This document shows positions 1 to 8,044 of a stretch of 64,000 bases of DNA, in pieces. The position numbers and the translations under genes are program-made. Within the stretch, counting starts at the first letter, position 1. Every line of letters begins with the position of its first letter. The DNA lies in the NCBI RefSeq assembly GCF_900177685.1, contig NZ_FXAY01000008.1, positions 62,001-126,000 on the forward strand. The letters run 5' to 3'. The stretch is from Agreia pratensis (GTDB taxonomy: Bacteria; Actinomycetota; Actinomycetes; Actinomycetales; Microbacteriaceae). Under the pieces are notes generated by a model. That model had not been told where the DNA came from. It saw only the letters and a program-made list of their open reading frames with translations, and did not search any database.

Positions 1-557
1 TCGTATGTGCGCTGGCAACTGCCTCCCATCACGATGAGATCGCCGTGCCCGACCGGAAACCGCTCGGTCTGCCCACCGCCGACGGGACGCACCGAGAGCA
101 CGCGCTCTGCACCGACCGAAAGAATAGCGACCCGCGTGTCACGCTGCGTCGATCGGCCCACGCGGTCGCCGTGCCACGCGACACTGTCATCGCCTGTTCG
201 ATAGAAGCAGAGGCCAGCCGTGGCGAACCGTTCGGCATCGAGATGAGCGTAGTGCTCGTTGAGCAGCCGCATGGCGTCGTCGAGCGTCGAATGCGGAAGC
301 CGATCCGCCTCGCCGAACCAGCTCACCAGCCGGGGCACCTCGACGATTCTGTCGTACATCTCACGTCGATCGGCTCGCCACTCGACAGCGCCGACGAGGT
401 CTTCGAACAGCGAGTCGGAGTTGGCAACCCAACCCGGCCTCAGGTCGATCCACGCACCCGAATCGAGAGGGATGCGCTGAACGCTCTCGCCGAGAACACC
501 CACAACGGCGGCGGCACCCGGGTCATCGAACAGCGAGGCCTGATATGCGAGAGTCAT
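1..557 (-). CDS. alkB: AlkB-like 2-oxoglutarate/Fe(II) DNA dealkylase, C-terminus cut by window edge
   Basis: Reading the minus strand from ATG at 557 gives 185 codons without a stop up to the window edge. Residues 128-132 read WHGDR, the HxD iron-binding motif of the AlkB dioxygenase fold, and the last residues read GDLIVMGGSCQRTY, as in AlkB homologues just before the second metal histidine. The family repairs alkylated bases by oxidative demethylation using 2-oxoglutarate. The final iron histidine and the 2-oxoglutarate-binding arginine lie beyond the window. A -10 element TATGCT (564-569) is six bases from the ATG, so the mRNA is probably leaderless, and a LexA-like palindrome at 577-592 overlaps the -35 region, suggesting SOS control. 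The gene is divergent from the S4-domain gene. The long plus-strand reading frame opposite it is a shadow. Confidence 0.9.
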   Translation of the reverse strand, partial: MTLAYQASLFDDPGAAAVVGVLGESVQRIPLDSGAWIDLRPGWVANSDSLFEDLVGAVEWRADRREMYDRIVEVPRLVSWFGEADRLPHSTLDDAMRLLNEHYAHLDAERFATAGLCFYRTGDDSVAWHGDRVGRSTQRDTRVAILSVGAERVLSVRPVGGGQTERFPVGHGDLIVMGGSCQRTY

Positions 558-576
558 AACTCGAGCATACGTAAAT

Positions 577-592
577 TCGAACATATGTTCTA
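577..592. promoter_or_regulatory. LexA-like SOS box upstream of alkB
   Basis: TCGAACATATGTTCTA contains GAAC-N4-GTTC, matching the Gram-positive/actinobacterial LexA consensus (CGAAC-N4-GTTCG) except for one outer base. It lies 20-35 bases upstream of the alkB ATG, across the expected -35 region. That a DNA alkylation-repair gene follows makes it more credible; binding by LexA is inferred. Confidence 0.65.
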
Positions 593-632
593 CTCGCGTC
601 GCGGGCAGCATCAGGTCTCGTAGAGTCGAGGA

Positions 633-1004
633 ATGGAAGCAGGCTCATCGATCCGAGTGGACAGTTGGATCTGGGCCGTGCGGCTGATCAAATCGCGCTC
701 CCTCGCCACCTCCGCGTGCCGCGCCGGCCACGTGCGGGTGAACGGCGAGAAGGTGAAGGCAGCCCACTCTGTGCGGGTGGGCGACGAAGTCCGACTCCGC
801 ACTCCGGATGCCGAGCGCATCGTTGTGGTGAAGCGGGTTCTCGCAAAACGAGTGAGCGCGGCCGTCGCGGCCGAGAGCCTCACCGACAACACCCCACCCC
901 CACCGGCCCGTGAGGACGTGCCGTTCGTGCCCATCCGCGATCGCGGTGCCGGACGTCCGACGAAGCGCGAGCGTCGCGACATCGAGAAGCTGCGGGGCCA
1001 CTGA
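633..1004 (+). CDS. hslR: S4-domain RNA-binding protein, Hsp15 type
   Basis: The 123-residue protein has an S4 RNA-binding domain at about residues 7-70 (RVDSWIWAVRLIKSRSLAT, then CRAGHVRVNGEKVK), the Hsp15/YrfH arrangement, followed by a basic tail ending RRDIEKLRGH. Hsp15 binds stalled 50S subunits carrying nascent peptide; other small S4 proteins bind structured RNA. Length and layout fit the family. TAGAGT at 621-626 lies six bases before the ATG, so a leaderless transcript is likely; GAGGA next to the start is too close to act as an ordinary ribosome binding site. The gene is divergent from alkB. Confidence 0.85.
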   Translation: MEAGSSIRVDSWIWAVRLIKSRSLATSACRAGHVRVNGEKVKAAHSVRVGDEVRLRTPDAERIVVVKRVLAKRVSAAVAAESLTDNTPPPPAREDVPFVPIRDRGAGRPTKRERRDIEKLRGH

Positions 1005-1046
1005 TACGTAGCGGCGTCGTCTGCGCCGGGTCTTATGCCCGCGCTG

Positions 1047-1988
1047 TCAGACCAGCTGCACACCCTGCTGCAGGCGGGTCCGCACCTCGAAGACATCGCC
1101 TTGGCGCCGCGCGGCGCCGCTCGACACCCCGGAACGCAGCACATCCGACAACCGTGAGCGCGCGATGACGAGAGTGCCGGCATTCCGGCCTCTGTCGACC
1201 GACTCGGACGACGCCTCGACGAGCGCCCCGTCGGGAACCACGATGACCTGGCCGTCGAACCTCACCCCGAGCGACCTGCCCAGCTTTCGCGCCGATCGCA
1301 CGAGGTCGCGAATAGGCAGTTCGCCATCGGGAATGGTGTCACCCGCCAACTCGCCCCGGTGAAGGCGCACGGCTTCTCCCCAGTCCTCCGACATCACGGC
1401 GAAGAGTCCGGCAGGGCCGAGCACGACATGGTCGATCTTGTGGCCGGTGGGCGTGGCGACGTCATTCCAGACGGTGAATCCCATACCCAGGTCTGAGAGG
1501 GAGCGAGCGGTCTGCTCTTCGGCCAGTGCCTTGCCGAGCAGCCAGCGGATCTCACGAGGGGCGCTTCGCACGAGCGCGGCGTCGTAAGGATCGGGCAGTT
1601 CGGAGCCGCGCCCCGCCCACTCTCTGATGAGAGTCAGAAATCGTTCTCTCGCCTGTCCACCCGGGTGCCCATAGGAGCGTGCCTTCAAACTCGATGCGCT
1701 CGACGGCGCTGCCGCGCGAGCGGCCCACGACGACGATCCCGCGGCACGGGCCGAACCCGTGCGAGCCGAGCCGGACGACGCCCCCCTGTCGTACGCCGAG
1801 CGGGATACCGGATCGCCCACCACCTCCCAGGCAGCTTGGACGGCATGGAATCGCGCCGGTGAACCGCCCGTGTCGGGGTGGGTCTCGCGCAGGCGGCGAC
1901 GATAGGCCCGCCGCATCTCGTCGAGGCTCGCAGAGGGAGCGATGCCGAGCACCTCGTACGGAGTGGCCGAGGCCGGACTGTCAGACAT
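1047..1988 (-). CDS. J-domain protein with C-terminal NERD-like domain
   Basis: Residues 10-67 form a DnaJ J domain with the HPD tripeptide at 37-39, which stimulates DnaK-type ATPase. A low-complexity Ser/Ala/Gly/Arg linker follows (about 68-105). The C-terminal half (about 145-300) resembles the NERD nuclease-related fold, with KIDHVVLGPAGLFAVMSEDW at 184-203. The usual E/D-x-K catalytic pair of that motif (as in DSKNW) is replaced by SED, so nuclease activity is doubtful. No Zn-finger or DnaJ C-terminal domain is present, so this is a specialised (type III) J protein. It converges on the S4 gene and is divergent from the alcohol dehydrogenase. Its function beyond recruiting Hsp70 is unknown. 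Confidence 0.8.
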   Translation of the reverse strand: MSDSPASATPYEVLGIAPSASLDEMRRAYRRRLRETHPDTGGSPARFHAVQAAWEVVGDPVSRSAYDRGASSGSARTGSARAAGSSSWAARAAAPSSASSLKARSYGHPGGQARERFLTLIREWAGRGSELPDPYDAALVRSAPREIRWLLGKALAEEQTARSLSDLGMGFTVWNDVATPTGHKIDHVVLGPAGLFAVMSEDWGEAVRLHRGELAGDTIPDGELPIRDLVRSARKLGRSLGVRFDGQVIVVPDGALVEASSESVDRGRNAGTLVIARSRLSDVLRSGVSSGAARRQGDVFEVRTRLQQGVQLV

Positions 1989-2150
1989 GCCGCTCGTGAA
2001 CCTTCCTGATCAGGGTGTGACCCACAGGTCCCGAGCACGAGAATACCGGCCAAACCTGACGTCGCACCCCGGAGCATCCGGCCGTACACCGTCGCCTGCT
2101 GTGTGTCCACCCATCGGCGCCGCGCGGCAGATACAGCGCACGATGGACAC

Positions 2151-3326
2151 ATGAGAGCACTCACCTGGCAAGGAAAACGTCATGTACACGTCGAGACCGT
2201 GCCGGACCCGGTCATCGTGGCCCCGACCGACGCGATCGTACGCATCACATCGACAGCGATCTGCGGATCCGATCTGCACCTCTACGAACTGTTCGGGCCA
2301 TTCCTCGATCGCGGCGACATACTCGGGCACGAGCCAATGGGCATCGTCGAGGAGATCGGTTCCGACGTGCGCAACCTCGCAGTGGGAGACCGCGTCGTCG
2401 TGACCTTCAACATCGCGTGCGGCCACTGCTACATGTGCCGTCGCGGTCTGCAGTCGCAGTGCGAGACGACGCAGGTCACGGAGCAGGGCTCCGGCGCGTC
2501 GTTGTTCGGCTACACGAAGCTCTACGGGCAGGTTCCGGGAGGTCAGGCGGAGTTGCTGCGCGTACCCCTGGCCGACTACAACGCTGTGAAGGTCTCGGCA
2601 GACGGTCCCGACGATCGCTATCTGTTCCTGAGCGACATCCTGCCGACTGCGTGGCAGGGCGTGAAGTACGCGAATGTGCCGGATGGCGGAACCCTCGGCG
2701 TGCTCGGATTGGGCCCTGTCGGTCAATTCGTCGCACGAGTCGGCGCGCATCTCGGCTACCGGGTACTCGCCGTCGATCCCGTTGCCGAGAGGCGAGAGCT
2801 GGCGGCCCGTTATGGCGCAGAAGTGTGGGACCTCGACGACGACATCGTCGAGGTGCTTCGCGATCAGACGGACGGTCGCGGGCCGGACTCCGTGGTCGAT
2901 GCTGTCGGTATGGAGGCGCACGGCTCCCCCGGTGCGGGATTCGCACAGGCTGTCGTCGGCATCCTGCCTGACGCACTGGCGCGACCGGCGATGGACAAGG
3001 CCGGCGTCGATCGACTTGCCGCCATGCACACGGCACTCGATGTCGTGCGTCGAGGCGGAACAGTATCGCTGAGCGGCGTCTACGGCGGCGAGGCCGATGT
3101 GTTGCCGATGAAGTCGATGTTCGACAAGCAGGTCTCGCTGCGAATGGGACAGTGCAATGTGCGCAGCTGGATCGACGAGCTGCTTCCCCTCGTCGAGGAC
3201 TCTCGTGATCCACTCGGGGTTCTCGATCTGACCACCCACCGCGTCTCGCTCGAAGAGGCGCCGGCCATGTACGAGGTGTTCCAAAAGAAAGAGGACGGCT
3301 GCATCAAGGTCGTGCTGACGCCCTGA
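2151..3326 (+). CDS. Zinc-dependent alcohol dehydrogenase (formaldehyde dehydrogenase-like MDR family)
   Basis: The 391-residue medium-chain dehydrogenase has the catalytic zinc ligands in AICGSDLHLYE and GHEPMG, the structural zinc cysteines in CGHCYMCRRGLQSQC, and a Rossmann glycine motif GVLGLGPVGQFVARVGA. Length and the insertion after the Rossmann half match glutathione-independent formaldehyde dehydrogenase-like and threonine dehydrogenase-like zinc enzymes. Substrate is not predictable from sequence. ATG 2151 was chosen because MRALTWQGKRHVHVE is the normal N-terminus of this subfamily; the frame stays open upstream but without family features. It stands alone, divergent from the J-domain gene and convergent with the MscS gene. 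Confidence 0.9.
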   Translation: MRALTWQGKRHVHVETVPDPVIVAPTDAIVRITSTAICGSDLHLYELFGPFLDRGDILGHEPMGIVEEIGSDVRNLAVGDRVVVTFNIACGHCYMCRRGLQSQCETTQVTEQGSGASLFGYTKLYGQVPGGQAELLRVPLADYNAVKVSADGPDDRYLFLSDILPTAWQGVKYANVPDGGTLGVLGLGPVGQFVARVGAHLGYRVLAVDPVAERRELAARYGAEVWDLDDDIVEVLRDQTDGRGPDSVVDAVGMEAHGSPGAGFAQAVVGILPDALARPAMDKAGVDRLAAMHTALDVVRRGGTVSLSGVYGGEADVLPMKSMFDKQVSLRMGQCNVRSWIDELLPLVEDSRDPLGVLDLTTHRVSLEEAPAMYEVFQKKEDGCIKVVLTP

Positions 3327-3401
3327 TCGGAAGTGGGCCGTGCGGCTGCGACGAGGAGACGCGACGCCGGGACGGACTCCACTCGCCCTGCAGCCTGAGC
3401 C

Positions 3402-4583
3402 TCAATCGGCCTCGGGCGGGCGAATCACGTCGATGCGACCGGTGAAGAGGCTTGCTCTGTCTTCGGCCTCGGGGTCGCCTGAGAACAGTCCGCCCGTCCC
3501 GGGATTCGGCTCGGGTTCCAGAGATGGTCGGCGCATATCCGACTCCGCCGTATCTTGCACCCGCACGCGCGGAAGCGATACCGGGCTCTGCTCGTGGAGC
3601 CAGGTCACCAGTTCCTCTCGCACGAAGCACCGCAGGTCGAAGAGCGTGGGGGCATCGACGGCGCTGACCAGAATGCGGATTCGCACGTAGCCGCCGATCG
3701 CATCCGTGACCTGAAGCACTTTCACCCGCTCATCCCACAGCGGGGTGCGCGACAGGATGCGGTCGAGCTCATCTCTCATATGCTGCGGCGTGACTCGCCA
3801 GTCGAGATCGAATTCCACCGAGCCGAGCAACTCGGAGTTCCGTCGCGTCCAGTTCTGATAAGGCTTCGACGTGAAATACGTCGAGGGAAGGATCATGCGA
3901 CGGTCGTCCCAGATGTGCACCACCACGTAGGTGAGGGTGATCTCCTCGACACGGCCCCACTCCCCCTCGACGATCACCACATCATCCACGCGGATCGCGT
4001 CACTGAAAGCGAGTTGCATTCCCGAGAAGACGTTCGAGAGGCTCGACTGCACCGCGAGGCCCGCAATGATCGAGAGCAGTCCGGCGGACGCAAGGAGGCT
4101 GGCCCCGAAGGTCTGGGCACCGGGAAACGACAGCAGGACGGCCCCGAGGGCTACCACCACCACGATCACGATACTGAGCCGCTTGAGAATGAGGACCTGA
4201 GTGCGAACGCGGCGAGCCACACGGTTGTCCGGAGTGTCGATGCGATAGCGCGCCAGACCGAGATTCTCGAGAAAGACGATGATGGCCCCCACAAGCCAGG
4301 CGATGGTGACGATGGCGAGAATCCTCATCACGAGGCTCATGGCGGAGGCGAGCTGCGGATCGGTCACGGTGATGCTCAGAGACACCCAGACGAAGCTCAC
4401 GACGAGGGCCGCCCGGAAGGGTCTCCGCGCCGTGTCGACCAGCTGACCTGCCCACGGTCGGTGCCGGGCGGTGACTCGAAACACGATCGCGACGATGATG
4501 ACGACGACGATCGCTGCGGCGATGGCGATGAGCGCCCCGAGGATGCTCCGCACGAGCTCGGATTGAAGGATGTCGGTGAGCAT
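3402..4583 (-). CDS. MscS-family mechanosensitive ion channel
   Basis: A 393-residue membrane protein with an N-terminal hydrophobic segment, further transmembrane segments, then the MscS pore helix and beta domain (VQSSLSNVFSGMQLAFSD, DDVVIVEGEWGRVEEITL). The family opens under membrane tension and lets solutes out during hypo-osmotic shock. The start was placed at MLTDILQSEL because GGGGA lies six bases upstream and the first transmembrane helix follows directly; the 29 codons further upstream look like untranslated leader. The gene stands between the alcohol dehydrogenase (convergent) and pnuC (divergent). Together with the betaine importer at 12-15 kb it indicates osmotic stress handling. 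Confidence 0.9.
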   Translation of the reverse strand: MLTDILQSELVRSILGALIAIAAAIVVVIIVAIVFRVTARHRPWAGQLVDTARRPFRAALVVSFVWVSLSITVTDPQLASAMSLVMRILAIVTIAWLVGAIIVFLENLGLARYRIDTPDNRVARRVRTQVLILKRLSIVIVVVVALGAVLLSFPGAQTFGASLLASAGLLSIIAGLAVQSSLSNVFSGMQLAFSDAIRVDDVVIVEGEWGRVEEITLTYVVVHIWDDRRMILPSTYFTSKPYQNWTRRNSELLGSVEFDLDWRVTPQHMRDELDRILSRTPLWDERVKVLQVTDAIGGYVRIRILVSAVDAPTLFDLRCFVREELVTWLHEQSPVSLPRVRVQDTAESDMRRPSLEPEPNPGTGGLFSGDPEAEDRASLFTGRIDVIRPPEAD

Positions 4584-4765
4584 TCGCGTTCCCCTGTCGA
4601 TGATGCGGCGGTCGGTGATGCAGCGGAGCTGTGTGGTGAGCGGGCTGAACGACCCTCTCCATGCTCGCAAGCAGGGGCATGCACGCCAAATCCTCCGTGC
4701 TGCGTCCGATCGTTAGTCTTGAATCCTCCCTCCTGTCCGGTGCCCGCGAAAGGCCATGCTCCATC

Positions 4766-5440
4766 GTGTTCGATCTGCTCGACTTCTTTCAGATGACAGC
4801 CTTCTCAGTGCTCGGCGAGAGCGTGACCGTCATCGAGGTGATCGGATTCGTCACGGGGGCGCTCTGCGTGTGGGCCGTGACGCGCCAGTTCGTGTGGAAC
4901 TGGCCGGTCGGCATCGCGAACAATGTCGCGTTCGTGGTTCTCTTCGTTGGGGCGGGCCTCTACGCGGATGCGGCGTTGCAAGTGATCTTCGCTGCGATCG
5001 CCGTGTACGGATGGTTCCTCTGGACCCGCCGCACGTCGGCCGCCTCCCCGTCGGTCACCGCGGTGCGTCGTGCCACGCGTCGCGAAATGGTCTGGGGAGC
5101 AGGGGCGACGGTAGTGCTCACGGCGGCCGCAGCGGTGATGCTCGGCGCAGCGACGGATTCGAGCGTGCCCCTGCCCGACGCATTCGTTCTGTCGGCCTCG
5201 CTTCTCGCCACGTGGGGGCAAGCACGCAAGATCATCGAGCAATGGTGGGTATGGATCGTCGTCGATGTGGTGTCGATTCCCCTCTACGTCTCGAAGGGGC
5301 TCTGGCTCACGGCGATTCTGTACACCGGCTTCCTCGCACTCTGCGTCGACGGTCTCCGTCGATGGAGGATCGAGCTTCGACGCACGACGGCGACCTCCCA
5401 CTCGAGCGATGTCCACGATCGTCGGGTCCGGACCCCATGA
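4766..5440 (+). CDS. pnuC: PnuC nicotinamide riboside transporter
   Basis: About 224 residues with seven hydrophobic segments; the PnuC signature is clear in WNWPVGIANNVAFVVLF and the C-terminal segment VSKGLWLTAILYTGFLALC. PnuC takes up nicotinamide riboside by facilitated diffusion, trapped inside by phosphorylation. GTG at 4766 was preferred because FDLLDFFQMTAFSVLGES aligns with PnuC N-termini and GAAAGG lies 12 bases upstream; an internal ATG (MTAFSVLG) is the alternative. Its TGA overlaps the ATG of nadR (ATGA), so the transporter and the kinase that traps its substrate are translationally coupled. I saw no riboswitch in 4584-4765. Confidence 0.9.
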   Translation: MFDLLDFFQMTAFSVLGESVTVIEVIGFVTGALCVWAVTRQFVWNWPVGIANNVAFVVLFVGAGLYADAALQVIFAAIAVYGWFLWTRRTSAASPSVTAVRRATRREMVWGAGATVVLTAAAAVMLGAATDSSVPLPDAFVLSASLLATWGQARKIIEQWWVWIVVDVVSIPLYVSKGLWLTAILYTGFLALCVDGLRRWRIELRRTTATSHSSDVHDRRVRTP

Positions 5441-6576
5441 CGACGCGTACGGGACTGATCATCGGAAAGTTCTATCCCCCACACCTCGGGCACATCTCCC
5501 TGATCGAGCGAGCATCTCGAGAATCCGACCGTCTTGTGGTGCTGGTGATGGCGACGCAGATCGAAACGGTTCCACTCGAGCAGCGCGTGGCATGGGTGAC
5601 GGCGGCCACCGCCCAACTCAGGTCTGTGACCGTGCTCGGAGTTCTCGACGACGCACCCGTGCACTACGAGAGCGAGATCGCCTGGGTCGCCCACCTCGAA
5701 GTCACCGAGGCAGCCCTCCGGAACGCGGGAATCGATGCTGTCGACGTTGTCTTCAGTTCTGAAGACTACGGACGAGAACTGGCGACACGGTTGGGCGCTG
5801 CGCACGTGCTCGATGACCCCGAGCGCCGACGAATTGCCATGAGCGGAACCGCTGCAAGAGAGAATCTGGCCGAACGATGGGCGCAGCTCGTCGAGCCCGC
5901 GCGCCTCGACCTCGCAACGCGGATCATCGTGATCGGCGCAGAGTCGACCGGCACGACGACGCTTGCCGTGGCACTGCGAAACCACTACCGGGCTCAGCCA
6001 GGTTTCGAGGCGATCACGGAGGTCGACGAGTACGGCCGACGATTCACCTATGAGTTGCACGAACGCGCCGCGGCCGACGCAGCCGCATCCGGATTACCGG
6101 GCCCGACTATCGACGATCTCGTCTGGCTGCCAGAGCACTTCGCGCATATCGCCCGTGAACAGACGCGCATGGAGCAGGCCGCAGCCCTCGACTGCGCGCT
6201 GGTGATCGCCGACACGGATGCTTTCGCAACCTCACTGTGGGAACGGCGATACGTCGGAGCTCATAGTACGGAAGCGCTCCGTGCGGCGACGACGGAGTTG
6301 CCACGCCGCGATCTCTACCTGATCACCGACCACGTCGGCGTGCCGTTCGATCAGGACGGCTGGCGCGATGGCGAGCACATACGCCCAGAGATGACCCGGT
6401 GGATCGTCGACGGTCTGACCGCCCGAGGCCTGCCCTGGGTGCTGCTGAGAGGATCGCATCGGACTCGTTTGGATTATTCGGTCGAGGTGATCGACGCACT
6501 GTTCGCGCGCAACTCGACGTTCGTCTCGCCCTCATGGGCCGATGTGACGCGCCTATCCGGTGGCGAAGGGCCCTGA
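5437..6576 (+). CDS. nadR: NadR: NMN adenylyltransferase / ribosylnicotinamide kinase
   Basis: The 379-residue protein has an N-terminal nucleotidyltransferase domain with GKFYPPHLGH (10-19) and a SGTAAR motif, and a C-terminal P-loop kinase domain from about residue 160. It should phosphorylate nicotinamide riboside delivered by PnuC and adenylate NMN to NAD. There is no N-terminal helix-turn-helix, so it is not the E. coli repressor form. Oddity: the Walker A motif reads GAESTGTT (167-174), with threonine 173 where the phosphate-binding lysine normally stands. The rest of the kinase domain (ITEVDEYGRR, ALVIADTDAFATSLW) is intact, so this is probably a lineage variant rather than decay. Confidence 0.9.
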   Translation: MTTRTGLIIGKFYPPHLGHISLIERASRESDRLVVLVMATQIETVPLEQRVAWVTAATAQLRSVTVLGVLDDAPVHYESEIAWVAHLEVTEAALRNAGIDAVDVVFSSEDYGRELATRLGAAHVLDDPERRRIAMSGTAARENLAERWAQLVEPARLDLATRIIVIGAESTGTTTLAVALRNHYRAQPGFEAITEVDEYGRRFTYELHERAAADAAASGLPGPTIDDLVWLPEHFAHIAREQTRMEQAAALDCALVIADTDAFATSLWERRYVGAHSTEALRAATTELPRRDLYLITDHVGVPFDQDGWRDGEHIRPEMTRWIVDGLTARGLPWVLLRGSHRTRLDYSVEVIDALFARNSTFVSPSWADVTRLSGGEGP

Positions 6577-6615
6577 TTCGCCGTTCACAGACTTTCTCCA
6601 GCCTGCCCGTGACAA

Positions 6616-6629
6616 GTTGTAGCTACAAC
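6616..6629. promoter_or_regulatory. 14-bp perfect palindrome upstream of the DUF3105-DUF305 operon
   Basis: GTTGTAGCTACAAC is a perfect inverted repeat 26 bases before the DUF3105 start, in a short gap after nadR. Position and symmetry fit an operator. The TGTAG/CTACA half-sites recall dyads bound by small winged-helix regulators, but which protein binds is unknown; the nearest regulator gene is the ArsR homologue at 8045-8347. Confidence 0.5.
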
Positions 6630-6655
6630 CGAAAAATCCGACCGAATCGAGAGAC

Positions 6656-7342
6656 GTGAACCCGCCGCCCGAAGACGCCCGAGAATCACACCGCCCCCAG
6701 AAGCTGACGGTGAAGCAGCAGCGGGCCGCGGATCGAGAGGTGAAACTGGCGGCATTTCGTCGGACTCAGGCCAGGCAGAAGCGCAATCGTCTGATAGCCA
6801 TCGTCACCGGATCGGTCGCAGCTGTCGCCATTGTCGGCCTGCTCATCGGATTCGTCGTCACTTCGGCCACGCCCAAGCCCGATCCGTCGAGTATCGCCAT
6901 CGACGGGCTCGAGACATACCCGGGGCTCACCGCCAATCACGTCACTACCCCCGTCGACTACCCGCAGAACCCGCCCGTGGGCGGCGATCATGCCGCCGTC
7001 TGGCTGAACTGCGGTGTCTACTCGCAGCCTGTACCCAACGAAAACGCCGTGCACGCGCTCGAGCATGGAGCCGTCTGGGTCGCTTACGACCCCGCGAAAC
7101 TCGACGCCGCCGGAGTCGATGCACTTCGATCCAAGCTCCCCGACTCCTACATCGTGGTCTCCCCCGTCTCCGGACTCGACTCACCGATCGTCGCCAGCGC
7201 CTGGGGAGCCCAGGTCGCCCTCGACAGTCCCGGAGACGTGCGTCTCGGATCATTCCTCGACAGGTTCTGGCGCTCCAACGATGCGCCAGAACCCGGAGCC
7301 GCCTGCACGGGTGGCATCGACGCACCGGGCCGCGTGGCGTGA
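6656..7342 (+). CDS. DUF3105 membrane-anchored protein
   Basis: 228 residues from a GTG start: a charged cytoplasmic N-terminus (about 1-45), one transmembrane helix (IAIVTGSVAAVAIVGLLIGF), then an extracytoplasmic DUF3105 domain with the family hallmarks PPVGGDHAAVWLNCGVY and ENAVHALEHGAVWVAY. Conserved His, Cys and Asn residues suggest metal binding, but no activity is established. The stop overlaps the next start (GTGA), so it is co-translated with the DUF305 protein, a pairing common in actinobacteria. Weak GAGAG precedes the start. A palindrome at 6616-6629 may regulate it. Confidence 0.85.
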   Translation: MNPPPEDARESHRPQKLTVKQQRAADREVKLAAFRRTQARQKRNRLIAIVTGSVAAVAIVGLLIGFVVTSATPKPDPSSIAIDGLETYPGLTANHVTTPVDYPQNPPVGGDHAAVWLNCGVYSQPVPNENAVHALEHGAVWVAYDPAKLDAAGVDALRSKLPDSYIVVSPVSGLDSPIVASAWGAQVALDSPGDVRLGSFLDRFWRSNDAPEPGAACTGGIDAPGRVA

Positions 7343-8025
7343 CCGGGGTGGAGCCGGCTCAGGCGGGAAGTCGCTGGCGGCTCGTCACGGCCGGTGTCAT
7401 CGCAGCAGCGCTCGTTCTCACGGTCGGTCTGGCCGGGGGTTGGATGCTCGCGGCCCGGGGTGCCGACCCGACCTCGACGAGCGCCGAGGCGGGATTTGCC
7501 CGCGATATGCAGACACATCACGACCAGGCCGTCGAGATGGCCCTCATCGTTCGAGATCGTACAGACGACCCCGACATCCGCAGTCTGGCCTACGACATCG
7601 CCACGAGCCAGGCACAGCAGTCCGGCCAGATGTACGCGTGGCTCAACGACTGGGGAGTTCCCCAGGCGCGTCCGGGCACCGTCATGGAGTGGATGTCCAC
7701 TCCGACGCTCGGTGGCGACGCCGACGGCGGACACGATCACGGCGCGGGGACCACGACGAGCAGCTCGCCTGCCCTCGCCGGCGCCATGCCGGGGATGGCC
7801 AGCGAAGCAGACCTGGAGCGCTTGCGCAACGCCAGTGGATCAGACGCAGAGACGCAGTTTCTGACGCTGATGATCGCGCACCACAAGGGCGGTGTCGACA
7901 TGGCCGAGGCGATCCTCGATCGCAGCACTCATCCTCTCGTCACGACATTGGCTCGAGCCATCGTTTTCGCTCAGTCGGGCGAGATCGAGTACATGGAGAG
8001 TCTCCTCGCTCAGCGGGCGATGTGA
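7339..8025 (+). CDS. DUF305 membrane-anchored protein
   Basis: 228 residues with one N-terminal transmembrane helix followed by two DUF305 halves of ferritin-like helical type, marked by FARDMQTHHDQAVEMAL and LMIAHHKGGVDMAEAIL. The paired His and Met residues suggest copper or other metal binding; DUF305 proteins occur in copper-handling loci, though the reaction is not known. A His/Gly-rich loop (GGHDHGAGTTTSSSP) separates the halves. It overlaps the DUF3105 gene by four bases and converges on the ArsR gene. Confidence 0.88.
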   Translation: MTGVEPAQAGSRWRLVTAGVIAAALVLTVGLAGGWMLAARGADPTSTSAEAGFARDMQTHHDQAVEMALIVRDRTDDPDIRSLAYDIATSQAQQSGQMYAWLNDWGVPQARPGTVMEWMSTPTLGGDADGGHDHGAGTTTSSSPALAGAMPGMASEADLERLRNASGSDAETQFLTLMIAHHKGGVDMAEAILDRSTHPLVTTLARAIVFAQSGEIEYMESLLAQRAM

Positions 8026-8044
8026 TCACCGCGTCGAGCATGCT

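Noticed and set aside
45-623. 192-codon plus-strand frame at the left edge
   Set aside because: Lies opposite the AlkB reading frame, which has clear family motifs and a promoter.
2010-3284. Long minus-strand frame opposite the alcohol dehydrogenase
   Set aside because: Shadow frame; zinc and Rossmann motifs are on the plus strand.
3327-3401. Terminator between the convergent alcohol dehydrogenase and MscS genes
   Set aside because: No convincing stem-loop with T run could be drawn.
4584-4765. NAD-sensing riboswitch before pnuC
   Set aside because: No recognisable conserved blocks in the 182-base gap.
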